Assembly: GCA_002245855.1 (NCBI GenBank)
Contig: NOUX01000002.1
Coordinates: forward strand, 1-64,000
Origin: Sphingobacterium cellulitidis
Lineage (GTDB): Bacteria; Bacteroidota; Bacteroidia; Sphingobacteriales; Sphingobacteriaceae
DNA length: 64,000 nt
Direction: 5' to 3'
Shown: positions 24,652-33,296 of the stretch, piece by piece
Position numbering within the stretch: the first letter of the stretch is position 1
Layout of the letters: every line of letters begins with the position of its first letter
Made by a program: the position numbers and the translations under genes
The notes under the pieces: generated by a model
What the model was told of the DNA's origin: nothing
Database searches by the model: none
The model's input: only the letters and a program-made list of their open reading frames with translations

Positions 24652-26220
24652 ATGACGACACATCAAGAAATGGAAATTTGGCAATACCTAAAAATTTTAA
24701 GTAGACCTAACAAGACTTGGTTTTTTGCAAAGGGTGACACTGATAAAAAAATTGACGCATTGACAAAAATTGCCATTATTGGTTACCCAAGTCTTATTTA
24801 CAGCTTAACAGAGCTTCTAAAAGATAACAATAAAGAAATAAGAGAAACCACTTCAAAAACAATCATTCATCTATTCAAAAAGAATGATAGCAAAAAAGGA
24901 CACTATGCAACTCTTAAACACTGTAAAATTTCAAGAAGTGATATTGACTTTTATGAAGCAAATTTTCCTAAGGAACAATATATTGAATTATTGGCAATTA
25001 GTTCCTTTAATGGAAATGGATACGTCAGAGAAAAAGCAGTTAAGAAACTTTCTAAGGTTGACAGTTCAAGAGCTATACAATTTTTAATCTATCGTTTAGC
25101 TGATTGGGTTTTGCCAGTTCGACAAGCTGCCTTAAATGGATTAGAAAACTATAAAACAACCAATTACATTGATTGCTTAATTGAAAATTTGCCAATTTTT
25201 GAGTGGCTAAAAAAAGTTGAACGGACAGACTTAAGTGGAGTTTACAAAGACATTATTGAGTTCGTTGCTTCCACAAATAGGCCATATATAATTGGCAACT
25301 TCAAAAAATATCCAGACAAACTTAGATTTTTATTAGCAAGGCACATTTCAAATTTGCCTAGAAACAATTCTCAAGAATTAAACCTGTTCTTAAGTGACAA
25401 ACATTTTTTAATTAGGAATCTAGCAATAAGCCATTTTGATAAACTTCTGCAACCCCAAATCGAGCAATTACTGATTGACCAGTCAGCGATTGTCCGACTT
25501 CAAACTCTTTATTGCTTAAAAGATCAAAAAGACTTTGAAACTACTGTAGGGAAGTTTTTATCGGACTATTCTGCTACAATAAGAAATTTTGCAAGGTTTT
25601 CATTAAAACAATCAAATATAAACTTTGCTAAATTTTACAACGACAATTTACAAGTAAACAGAGAAGTCATTGGGTCATTAAGTGGACTTGCAGAAACAGA
25701 AGGTAAACAGTACTCGGAAACAGTTAAGCCATATTTGAAGGACAATAGAATAAAAGTTAAAAAGACAGCTTTTTTAGCACTATGCAAGCTTGATGAAGAA
25801 AGTGCCTATTATTTTGCTTTAGCCAACCTTGGCAGCCAATATCATGGACTTAGAAACTTAGTTATAGAATTTTTATCTCATATTCCGAGGCCAGAAATTT
25901 TGACAAAGGCAAAATGCATTTACGAAACAGGTAATTATGAATTAAAAAAGTCAATGCTAAAACTCTTTAGCAAAGTTGGCGGAATGACAGCAATTCCATA
26001 TTTGATGATTGGAACAATAGACGAAAACGAGAAAATAAGACAATTGGCTTTTGGTTATTTACATATTTGGAAAACACGATCACTAAGACTATTCTCAATA
26101 TCAAAACAAGAGGAAATTGAAAGAGCAAAACAGATTTTCAATTTAGTAAATGATAAACACCTAGAAAAAAAATATTTTAATATAAACCCGGTAGAAGGGC
26201 TTGACTTTTACTTCAAATAA
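24652..26220 (+). CDS. HEAT-repeat protein
   Basis: 522 residues made almost wholly of paired helices with the HEAT/PBS-lyase-like spacing (for example GNGYVREKAVKKLSKVDSSRAIQFLIYRLADWVLPVRQAALNGLENY, and KVKKTAFLALCKLDEESAYYFAL). Such solenoids bind proteins or nucleic acids; no catalytic domain is present. There is no signal peptide, so it is cytosolic. The start could also be Met7 (24670). It lies in the accessory region behind a copy of the 37-bp repeat. A C-rich run (26259-26268) follows the stop. A specific partner cannot be named. Confidence 0.7.
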   Translation: MTTHQEMEIWQYLKILSRPNKTWFFAKGDTDKKIDALTKIAIIGYPSLIYSLTELLKDNNKEIRETTSKTIIHLFKKNDSKKGHYATLKHCKISRSDIDFYEANFPKEQYIELLAISSFNGNGYVREKAVKKLSKVDSSRAIQFLIYRLADWVLPVRQAALNGLENYKTTNYIDCLIENLPIFEWLKKVERTDLSGVYKDIIEFVASTNRPYIIGNFKKYPDKLRFLLARHISNLPRNNSQELNLFLSDKHFLIRNLAISHFDKLLQPQIEQLLIDQSAIVRLQTLYCLKDQKDFETTVGKFLSDYSATIRNFARFSLKQSNINFAKFYNDNLQVNREVIGSLSGLAETEGKQYSETVKPYLKDNRIKVKKTAFLALCKLDEESAYYFALANLGSQYHGLRNLVIEFLSHIPRPEILTKAKCIYETGNYELKKSMLKLFSKVGGMTAIPYLMIGTIDENEKIRQLAFGYLHIWKTRSLRLFSISKQEEIERAKQIFNLVNDKHLEKKYFNINPVEGLDFYFK

Positions 26221-26339
26221 CGGAAACCCACTAATAAAATTGGAAACGATTCACCTTCCCCCCTCCCCACCGTCAAAAAAAGTTAAATTTCTGACACCTA
26301 TCTACATTTTCCGTAAATTACCCTATAAGACATCTGGAA

Positions 26340-27161
26340 ATGAAGCATTTGTATACACTGGTTTTCCTTCTTACCATCCTTATTCTACCTGCAAAATCAC
26401 AAGATTTATCAGCGCAAGAAATCAAGGAATTAAATCAAGAAATTATTGACCAATTATTTCCAGGCACTTTAAACAAAGAATTAAAATTCGACTTCAAACA
26501 GCCCTTTCAGGAGGTTATGGTACCAATCAATGATAGCATTAAACTAAACGGTCTTTACTTCCCTACTAAACATCCCAAAGGATTGATTTTTTATCTTCAT
26601 GGCAGTATTGGCGATTTGGGAGAATGGAGTAAAATTGCACCTATTTATACCAACCTCCATTACGATCTTTTTATGATTGATTACAGGGGCTATGGGAAAA
26701 GTGATGGTGAGTTTTTAACAGAGGACCATTGGTATGCCGACATGCAGAAGGTCTATGAATTCATCAAAAAAACATATGCTGAAGAATCAAAGATTATTAT
26801 TCTTGGGCAATCCTTAGGAACAGCAGCTGCTAGTTATCTTTCTGCCCACAATAATCCAGGTAAGCTTATTCTTCAAGCGCCATTTTATAATTTTAAAGAT
26901 TGGACTTATGCGCTAGACCCAAATCTAAACTCAAGCATTTTGAATTTAAAACTTGACAACCGAAAATATCTTGAACAAACAAAAGCACCGGTTATTATCT
27001 TCCATGGCGACCATGATAAAGCGGTATATTATGGTTCCTCGGAGAAGTTAAAGGAAACTTTCAAAAAAGGAGATCAGCTTATCACACTAAAAGGAGAAGG
27101 ACACAATGACTTTACGAAAAACCCACAATACCTAAAAGAAATAAAGAAAGTCCTGAATTAA
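26340..27161 (+). CDS. Secreted alpha/beta hydrolase
   Basis: 273 residues with a Sec signal (MKHLYTLVFLLTILILPAKSQ). The alpha/beta hydrolase core shows the oxyanion strand LIFYLHGSIGDLGEW, the nucleophile elbow GQSLGTA (Ser), acid HGDHD and histidine GHNDF, giving a complete Ser-Asp-His triad. GYGKSDGE is the usual loop after strand 4. The sequence is close to the BAAT/DLH-like serine peptidase or esterase group; the substrate is unknown. It should act in the periplasm. Confidence 0.82.
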   Translation: MKHLYTLVFLLTILILPAKSQDLSAQEIKELNQEIIDQLFPGTLNKELKFDFKQPFQEVMVPINDSIKLNGLYFPTKHPKGLIFYLHGSIGDLGEWSKIAPIYTNLHYDLFMIDYRGYGKSDGEFLTEDHWYADMQKVYEFIKKTYAEESKIIILGQSLGTAAASYLSAHNNPGKLILQAPFYNFKDWTYALDPNLNSSILNLKLDNRKYLEQTKAPVIIFHGDHDKAVYYGSSEKLKETFKKGDQLITLKGEGHNDFTKNPQYLKEIKKVLN

Positions 27162-27327
27162 CATTTGAATTTTTGGAGTTTTCATTTGATGAAACTCCCT
27201 CCCCCCTTCCCCAACCCTCTATTTCGATCCACACCCACTTCATCTTCCACCCAAACTCTCCCTTCTCGCGCATTTTCCCCACAACTCCTTCGGACTTCTG
27301 TCGGAGCTTAACCGCAAAAATTCGAAC

Positions 27328-27371
27328 AAGGTCAGGCAAAGATCCGAAGAAGGTCCGGAGAAGGTCCGATA
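27328..27371. repeat. Four tandem 11-bp repeats
   Basis: Starting points of AAGGTC (or AAGATC) lie at 27328, 27339, 27350 and 27361, exactly 11 bp apart; the third and fourth units begin AAGGTCCG. They lie in the 262-bp gap 27162-27423 between two genes, which otherwise has only C-rich low-complexity DNA. Confidence 0.75.
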
Positions 27372-27423
27372 GAACTGCCTATTTGAACAAAATATGGATA
27401 AAATTTTTTAGGAAAATGCTCTC

Positions 27424-27819
27424 CTATTTTGGTTCGTGCTGGTGGCAATACCCATTGACATTTTTGGTCATATGCTTGCAGCGGGTTCCTTTTTTGGTGG
27501 TTCCTTTACATTGGACGGATCTGCTGTTGGCACCTTGGGCCTCGCCGGCTTTGATGCCTAAGCCTTTACTCGAACCTGAACTTACAAAGCCTCTTTGATT
27601 TGATTGGTCGGGATGACATTGAGAACATGCTGAAAGTCCTAATTTCTTAGCTTCAGAAATGCTCATTCCATGAGATACATTTTTGACATAACGGCAGGTT
27701 GCAGTGTGATATTTACCACCTGATGGAGTTTTATAAACTGTCTGAGCAGATAAGCAATAGGCAGACAGCACAAATAAAATGCTAAGTAGATATTTCAAGT
27801 TAACAATTAGTTTACACAA
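27424..27819 (-). CDS. Secreted protein with Ada-like metal-binding motif and DUF5763-like tail
   Basis: 131 residues. After a signal peptide (cleaved near LSAQ) comes KTPSGGKYHTATCRYVKNVSHGMSISEAKKLGLSACSQCHP, a motif like the zinc-binding Ada-type or thermonuclease-associated domain (His, Cys, CxxC). The C-terminus VQCKGTTKKGTRCKHMTKNVNGYCHQH is the Cys/His-rich pattern of DUF5763, also probably zinc-binding. Together they make a small exported two-zinc-site protein. Function unknown. The start codon choice (27819) keeps the signal peptide intact. Confidence 0.72.
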   Translation of the reverse strand: MCKLIVNLKYLLSILFVLSAYCLSAQTVYKTPSGGKYHTATCRYVKNVSHGMSISEAKKLGLSACSQCHPDQSNQRGFVSSGSSKGLGIKAGEAQGANSRSVQCKGTTKKGTRCKHMTKNVNGYCHQHEPK

Positions 27820-27892
27820 AGGTAATTACAAAAACCCAACAAATAAACTAATACGGTTTTTTAGATTAATATCTACTTAGCTCATCTTAAAT

Positions 27893-28993
27893 TTATTGAG
27901 CCTCTTCGATGATGATCTTGGAAATATTGATTTCTTTGGCATCATCTGAATCTAAAATCAATTCCTTGTTATCCATCCAATATTTATCGGATTTTTCTTG
28001 GTCCTCGGCATTATAGGCAGAAACGAAAACATGGCCATTCTTTACAAATAAATTTTCTAGCATCATTTCATTGGCAGGTAGATCCAAATGCTTCTTACCA
28101 TCCTTCCAAACCACGATTTTTGCATTACTTTCATTTCTAAAACTTACCGCAACATAAGTAGTACTGCCTTCCATGAAAGTTCTGATATTACCAACATCAA
28201 CCCAATTCACATCATTGGTCTTTGCAATGGATTGATGGAGTTTGTTATTCTTATGGATAGTTATATAAGGTTCTTTATTATTTCTATTAAGGAGATTTAT
28301 TATGAATAAATAGGTGTCATTTTGATGAAAAATGACGTTTTGCATAGTTTCAGGATATTTCTTTTCTAAAAAGATCTTACCATTTTTCCATAGGATGGAG
28401 TTTTCCATATGCCCTAGAACATACACATCATTATTCATTCCTCTAAACTCCCGAATATCAGGTTTTTTGTTGTTTCGGATTTCAAGTGGCCATAATTTTC
28501 CATTTTTCAAAATATCAGTGGAGCTAACTTTATTATTCTCGTAAACTGTTCTTTTTATATAGATATCTTTTGAATTGGAAACATAGATCATATTTCCTGT
28601 AGCAAAGACATTTTGTTCAAGGATATGTTTCTTACCATTGACCCAGTAAACTGGTTTTCGAGAAGTTACATCCGAGCCAACAGCACCTTCAAATCCAGTT
28701 ATGTAGATATCCTGTCCGAGCATAAAGGCATCAAGGACACTCCCCCCATTTTCAGAGCCTTCCAAGTAGTTGATTTTTCCATTAAACCAATGTACTGGTC
28801 TACTTCCTAAAGGATCCCCTTCCTTTTGAACATTTCCAAATGCATGAACTTTAAGCCCTTTATAGAACTCCTCGAATTCATCTGGTTCACCCGAGTCATC
28901 AGGATGTTTATCTTTTTTACAAGAACTCAAAGTAAATAAAACAGCAAATAATAAAATAGTTAAGGATTGAATGGAAATTATCTGTCTTCTCAT
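27893..28993 (-). CDS. Beta-propeller-like lipoprotein with W-x-N/D-GK repeats
   Basis: 366 residues. Signal with lipobox LSSC (Cys25) and KKDKHPDDSGEPDE linker, so it is anchored in the outer membrane. The body repeats short units ending in VHWFNGKINYLE, VYWVNGKKHILE, ILKNGKLW, ILWKNGKIFLE and VVWKDGKKHLDL, separated by strands of the type VYVLGHMENS and VFVSAYNAED. This spacing suggests a propeller of six or so blades. Similar Sphingobacteriaceae lipoproteins have no known role. No partner gene is adjacent. Confidence 0.65.
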   Translation of the reverse strand: MRRQIISIQSLTILLFAVLFTLSSCKKDKHPDDSGEPDEFEEFYKGLKVHAFGNVQKEGDPLGSRPVHWFNGKINYLEGSENGGSVLDAFMLGQDIYITGFEGAVGSDVTSRKPVYWVNGKKHILEQNVFATGNMIYVSNSKDIYIKRTVYENNKVSSTDILKNGKLWPLEIRNNKKPDIREFRGMNNDVYVLGHMENSILWKNGKIFLEKKYPETMQNVIFHQNDTYLFIINLLNRNNKEPYITIHKNNKLHQSIAKTNDVNWVDVGNIRTFMEGSTTYVAVSFRNESNAKIVVWKDGKKHLDLPANEMMLENLFVKNGHVFVSAYNAEDQEKSDKYWMDNKELILDSDDAKEINISKIIIEEAQ

Positions 28994-29125
28994 AGTGTGA
29001 TGTATTAAGGATTCAATAGAAAATATTCTAGAATGAATTTTTGAATATTAATTTTCCTCTGAAACAAATATGCCTAGTAATTGGTAAAGAAAAAAACATA
29101 AGACTGGCATTTTTATATAAAAAAA

Positions 29126-29169
29126 GCAGCCCTGAAACCAGATTTCTAATAATCTGAATTCAGGACTGC
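29126..29169 (-). terminator. Terminator of the HNH/DUF4407 operon
   Basis: Outer stem GCAGCCCTGAA / TTCAGGACTGC and inner stem CAGATT / AATCTG, followed on the minus strand by seven T. It is the 3' end of the operon at 29234-31032. Confidence 0.8.
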
Positions 29170-29233
29170 CTATTGTTATCCTCTTTTCAAATCCCAGATA
29201 AGGGATTCAAGAGGGAGAATGTATTCCGTCTAT

Positions 29234-30187
29234 TTAGCCATTCAGCCGTTCCAGCATTCTCATTCGGACTTCCGTTTGGTGGTTGATCAATTTGTCATAA
29301 TCCGAGGCCTTATCTGTAAGCTTGATAGTCACGACAAATAGTTCAATGGACAAAAAGAAGAAAAAGAAAAGCAGATATACTGTCAATCCAATTTTCGAAC
29401 TTGTAATAACTTCATGCAGGATATTTAATTCATCGATAAAACCAGATGACTTCCTAAGGTCCTTTTCCTTATTCGCGCGTATTGAGTCCAGGGAGCCGAT
29501 GGTTTTGAATTTCTGACCGTTCAGAACATTGATTTGTTCATTAATTTGTTCCAATTCCCTTTTTTTAGGGTTTTCGTTCACCATTTTATTGGTTGAATTG
29601 GTACTATTAATTCTATTGCCTTGATTATCACGTGTTACCGAAGTATTGGTATAAGACGTTACGATCACTGGATTTTTCTGTAAATCTTCGGACACGACTT
29701 TTTGCCTGGCCTCCAATTGTTGAATACTAGCATCTATGCTTTTCACCTGTTCATCGACATCATTTTCAGAATTTTTGATAGCGATTTTAACGCGATCTTC
29801 CATTATCTGAGTTTTCTTGAGTTCGATATCATCCTTAAAGATAATTTGATCTAAGATAAAAGAACCTAAGATTGCCATCACAAGTGCAAGAGCAACCCGG
29901 AAGGTAACGGACCATTTATTGACTTTAGTAGAAAGGATAATAATTCTTTCAATCTGAATAACGACAAAAGCAGCGATGACGGATGCAAGAATACCTCCTA
30001 CTACACCGACATGCAGATATCGGACAGCGAATGAATAGGCAATAAACATCCAAACCAAGACAATCAATAACACGGCAGAGGTGAATTTTTTGACAGCTTT
30101 CGAGCTTTGTTCACTAGAATGTTGAACTAAATAATAGTTATAACCTGTAAGGAAACAACCAAATTTAAGCCATGGGTTCTTTTTCAT
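29234..30187 (-). CDS. DUF4407 membrane protein with long coiled coil
   Basis: 317 residues. Transmembrane helices are at about 35-55, 58-80, 97-118 and 268-290; between the third and fourth lies a ~140-residue charged, coiled-coil-like segment (ELKKTQIMEDRVKIAIKNSENDVDEQVKSIDASIQQLEAR and NPKKRELEQINEQINVLNG). This is the DUF4407 architecture. Function unknown; the layout would suit a membrane-anchored sensor or effector. It is the last gene of a three-gene operon with a one-base gap to the gene upstream, and is followed by a terminator. Confidence 0.8.
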   Translation of the reverse strand: MKKNPWLKFGCFLTGYNYYLVQHSSEQSSKAVKKFTSAVLLIVLVWMFIAYSFAVRYLHVGVVGGILASVIAAFVVIQIERIIILSTKVNKWSVTFRVALALVMAILGSFILDQIIFKDDIELKKTQIMEDRVKIAIKNSENDVDEQVKSIDASIQQLEARQKVVSEDLQKNPVIVTSYTNTSVTRDNQGNRINSTNSTNKMVNENPKKRELEQINEQINVLNGQKFKTIGSLDSIRANKEKDLRKSSGFIDELNILHEVITSSKIGLTVYLLFFFFFLSIELFVVTIKLTDKASDYDKLINHQTEVRMRMLERLNG

Positions 30188-30188
30188 G

Positions 30189-30743
30189 TTAAAACTCTTT
30201 AGACAGTAGGGTTCTTTGTGTTATTGAGGCTAGACCTTTGGTAAATCCTCTATTGTAGGCAAGAATAGCTCTTTCAAACAGACCAGAATCCGTTTTTAGG
30301 GATTCTTCGATATCCACAACTTTTCGGATATGATTTTCAAGGTCTTCTTTTTTAGTTACGAGTTCTTCAACAAGGTCCACCAATCCAGATCTTTTGCGGG
30401 AATTGATATGAAATTCCAGTTCCTTTAGGAAAGAGTCGTGATAGGTTTTAACCTTAGAAATAATAATTTCGAGGTCGAATTTTATCAAACGGAGATTATC
30501 GTCTTTATAACGTTCATCTGGGCTTGTTAGAGCATCATTGAAGCCTTTAGTTTCAAAATCAGACTGAAGGTAAGAATAGATGGCATTGATACCTGTAAAG
30601 GAACTAATTGGCGCTGTCCAATCTTGATTGAGGTCTTTTTCTACAAAAATATCCTCTGGAATAGGTGGTAAATGGCCATTGAGCAAAGCATCCTCAGGAG
30701 AGCTTTCATTTTGTTTTTTCTTAAAAAAATTAAATAGACCCAT
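30189..30743 (-). CDS. Helical protein, middle gene of the HNH/DUF4407 operon
   Basis: From Met at 30743 the protein has 184 residues, starting MGLFNFFKKKQN. An in-frame Met at 30806 would overlap the upstream gene and add a non-conserved-looking segment. The body is helical (RLIKFDLEIIISKVKTYHDSFLKELEFHI, DLVEELVTKKEDLENHIRKVVDIEESL), with a short amphipathic N-terminus that could touch the membrane. No family recognised. The spacing is 4 nt after the HNH gene and 1 nt before DUF4407, so the three are almost certainly made together. Confidence 0.6.
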   Translation of the reverse strand: MGLFNFFKKKQNESSPEDALLNGHLPPIPEDIFVEKDLNQDWTAPISSFTGINAIYSYLQSDFETKGFNDALTSPDERYKDDNLRLIKFDLEIIISKVKTYHDSFLKELEFHINSRKRSGLVDLVEELVTKKEDLENHIRKVVDIEESLKTDSGLFERAILAYNRGFTKGLASITQRTLLSKEF

Positions 30744-30747
30744 TAGA

Positions 30748-31032
30748 TTAAATGTATTTGGTTGGAACTTTATATTTACGGTGACCTCGTTTATGGCACA
30801 AGGCACAAAGAGTAATCAAAAGATTGCTGGGATAGTCCCAAGGTTCTTTAAATTGGTTAAGCCGATTGATAAAATGATACTGGCGGTGATGGACTTGTAA
30901 CTGGTGGACATCTTGACAAATGACACATCTATTTTGATCCCTCTCCATGATTGCTTTACGCTTTTGTTTCCACCTAATATCAAACAGGGTGGCGCCATAA
31001 GTACCATGAGTATCTGGAGTATTCATCGACAA
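30748..31032 (-). CDS. HNH endonuclease-like protein
   Basis: 94 residues. An HNH (beta-beta-alpha metal) fold is indicated by RCVICQ (Cys36, Cys39), QVHHRQY (His48, His49), PSNLLITLCALCHKRGH (Asn70, Cys76, Cys79, His80, His84). The two CxxC pairs hold structural zinc and HH...N...H is the catalytic set. It lacks any further domain. As first gene of an operon with a coiled-coil protein and a DUF4407 membrane protein, it could be the nuclease of a small defence or maintenance cassette, but no such system is known to me. Confidence 0.75.
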   Translation of the reverse strand: MSMNTPDTHGTYGATLFDIRWKQKRKAIMERDQNRCVICQDVHQLQVHHRQYHFINRLNQFKEPWDYPSNLLITLCALCHKRGHRKYKVPTKYI

Positions 31033-31427
31033 AAAATTAATAATTTGTAAGCTCGCGCTTGTTAGTTTGGGGCTAAAGTAATAAGAGTTCTCAAAATATT
31101 TTCCAGAAGAGCTACAAAACCGGTTAGGTTTGGCAAATAAATTAATTTTTGTAGCGAAATGATTATTTTTTCAAAAATTAGCTATTTAATAAAATTTCTT
31201 AGTAACTTAAACTATTCTTTATAGATATTACTTGAAATTGATAGTTAAACACACATCTAATCCTTGCCACTTAGAAGGTTCTAGCTTTTCCCTAAATTAT
31301 TTGCAGTAGTCTTTTCAGACGATCATCTTCTATCAGGAATTTTGATTTGCTACATCCTATGAATTTTTCCCGAAACTATTTCAATCCTTGCGTTTTTTAA
31401 GATTTTATTAATCTAAATAATATTGAA
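31033..31427. other. Gene-free intergenic region between divergent genes
   Basis: 395 bp, AT-rich, between the divergent HNH and fatty-acid-hydroxylase-type genes. It must hold both promoters, but I find no TTTG-N19-TANNTTTG match and no RNA gene or repeat. Confidence 0.5.
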
Positions 31428-32246
31428 ATGGAATTACTTGAAAGCATTTTAAGTATGGATCCGAATTATTTGATAATCGGATTACTGGCTCTCTTTTTTA
31501 CCTTGGAGCAGATTAGTTCTAATCCATTTTCCTTCAAAAAAAGAGGGGAACATCTGATTCAAAACATCCTGTTTCAGATCACACTAACCTTGATGAACCT
31601 ATTTTTTGTTGTGCTCCAGGTCTACTGTATCGAGTGGCTCAACAATCATAAAATAGGCTTATTATTTTATGTTCAGCTGCCTTTTTGGGTAAAGCTAATT
31701 CTGAGCGTCATGCTGTATGATTTTTCGACCTACTGGATTCATCGGGCGGCACACAAGGTTCCTTTACTCTGGCGGCTACATCGAGTACATCATAGCGATA
31801 CCAGCATGGACTCCTCCAGTAGTTTTCGGTTTCATCCCTTGGAGATGATCCTCGTTTATCAAACCGGAAATATCTTATCAGCAGGAATCTTCGGGACAGA
31901 TATTCTATCCTTAGGATTATATTACTTTATCCTCTATATCTTTCTTTTCTTGGAGCATTCCAATTTACATTTTCCGACCTGGCTAAATAAGACTTTCGGG
32001 TTAATTTTTGTAATGCCAGATCATCATCGGGTCCACCATGATCAAAACCAATTTTTTACAGATAGCAATTATGCTGATATTTTCATTATCTGGGACCGCA
32101 TATTTGGGACTTTTAAATCCCTAAAGGTCAAGGATATGAAATACGGGTTGATCGAGTTTGACTCAGATGAAAAGCAGAGTTTTTTATATCTGATGAAGAG
32201 TCCATTCATTAATATTAAGCGCGTGAAAGGCCAAGATGTTCATTAA
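31428..32246 (+). CDS. Sterol desaturase / fatty acid hydroxylase family protein
   Basis: 272 residues, integral membrane di-iron oxygenase family. The histidine boxes are HRAAHK, HRVHHSD, FRFHPLE and DHHRVHHD, the full metal-ligand set of the FA_hydroxylase family, set among five or so hydrophobic helices. Family members hydroxylate or desaturate lipids (sterols, carotenoids, sphingolipids). Sphingobacteriaceae make sphingolipids, so a sphingoid or fatty-acid hydroxylase is plausible, but the substrate is not shown by the sequence. It is a single-gene unit with a terminator. Confidence 0.88.
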   Translation: MELLESILSMDPNYLIIGLLALFFTLEQISSNPFSFKKRGEHLIQNILFQITLTLMNLFFVVLQVYCIEWLNNHKIGLLFYVQLPFWVKLILSVMLYDFSTYWIHRAAHKVPLLWRLHRVHHSDTSMDSSSSFRFHPLEMILVYQTGNILSAGIFGTDILSLGLYYFILYIFLFLEHSNLHFPTWLNKTFGLIFVMPDHHRVHHDQNQFFTDSNYADIFIIWDRIFGTFKSLKVKDMKYGLIEFDSDEKQSFLYLMKSPFINIKRVKGQDVH

Positions 32247-32255
32247 ATAAATAAA

Positions 32256-32279
32256 GGGCTGGATAAGAGAATCCAGCCC
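32256..32279. terminator. Terminator after the hydroxylase gene
   Basis: The stem GGGCTGGAT / ATCCAGCCC with 6-nt loop, ATTTTATTTG after it and A-rich before it; it may work in both directions between convergent genes. Confidence 0.75.
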
Positions 32280-32310
32280 ATTTTATTTGACCTAAAAAAA
32301 TAAAGGTCTC

Positions 32311-33006
32311 TTATTCTAACCCACTAGTTTCCAAGAGCCTATTGCTCAAAGGAACTCTATTGTTTCCTATGGTTTTTGCCATGCTTTTGCTATCCCCTAT
32401 TCTTTCACTAATAAAATCGGAATCAAAAGCTATACGAGCCTGTCCATTCGAAATAAAATTGCCTCCACCTTTGGAATCATCGATCATGATAATACCAGTC
32501 TTACAATTTTTGACATTTCCATCATTTCCTAATTCAGCTGAAATAATCATTCCGATGATTGCGGAAGAAGATCCCACCGTGGACTTAACCTTTCCATAAA
32601 TGGTAAATTTATTATCAGTCCCGGAGATTGCCGTAGTGATACTGGTATCTCTGTTATGTATAAAATTCTCACCATACAAAAGAATACTAAAGTCCTTATT
32701 ATTTTGGCCTGAGAGTTCAATTTTGGCATCTTGGAAACGATGACCAGGACGATCAGAAGCGATATTACTCGTATCCAGGATATGCGGTTTAATGGCAAAT
32801 TTTCCTTCCACCGTTGGTGGTTTTACACCTGAATGGATAACAAAGTCTAATTTCTTTAACGTATCTAGATATTGTTTAGGAATAATATCCTCAATCCTTT
32901 CGGTTAGAATTTTTTCATCCTCGACTTCATTCCCATCCTTATCACAGGAAATCAGGATGAATGAAAGTAATAGCGCAGTAAGTGTGATTTTCAGTAAGCC
33001 TTTCAT
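32311..33006 (-). CDS. Lipoprotein, unknown function
   Basis: 231 residues with a lipobox (FILISC, Cys21) followed by an acidic linker DKDGNEVEDEK. The rest is beta-rich (AKIELSGQNNKDFSILLYGENFIHN, FTIYGKVKSTVGSSSAIIGMIISAEL, KTGIIMIDDSKGG). No family recognised; it resembles orphan Bacteroidota surface lipoproteins. A -7 box TACTTTTG (33029-33036, minus strand) lies 23 nt upstream, with no good -33. Confidence 0.6.
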   Translation of the reverse strand: MKGLLKITLTALLLSFILISCDKDGNEVEDEKILTERIEDIIPKQYLDTLKKLDFVIHSGVKPPTVEGKFAIKPHILDTSNIASDRPGHRFQDAKIELSGQNNKDFSILLYGENFIHNRDTSITTAISGTDNKFTIYGKVKSTVGSSSAIIGMIISAELGNDGNVKNCKTGIIMIDDSKGGGNFISNGQARIAFDSDFISERIGDSKSMAKTIGNNRVPLSNRLLETSGLE

Positions 33007-33296
33007 AAAGTATATTATTTATTGAATTCAAAAGTATGGACAAGGAGACTAAAAACCACTACCTGTTAAAATGGCTTTTTTTGTCCTCGAAAACAGGTAT
33101 ATACTGTTAAAAAATACCTAAGCGTAGGTATTGAAAATGATGAATAAGCGGCTTAAATTTAACTAGCAAAAGATATTGTTTTGCAACAAACTAATTATTA
33201 ACCTATTATAATATGCTTGGGTTCATATTAATTAGAATAGGTGATATCAGGATGGTTATTCTCTCAGAAGCGACACATTCCAACTAACTAAATATT

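Noticed and set aside
27173..27598. Open reading frame of 141 codons on the plus strand, C-rich start
   Set aside because: It covers a low-complexity stretch, the 11-bp repeats and the antisense of the better supported DUF5763-like gene; the translated sequence has no domain character.
33179..33205. Minus-strand stretch resembling the core of the sRNA-like element (AGGTTAATAATTAGTTTG)
   Set aside because: No box or terminator follows; the similarity is limited to AT-rich low-complexity bases.
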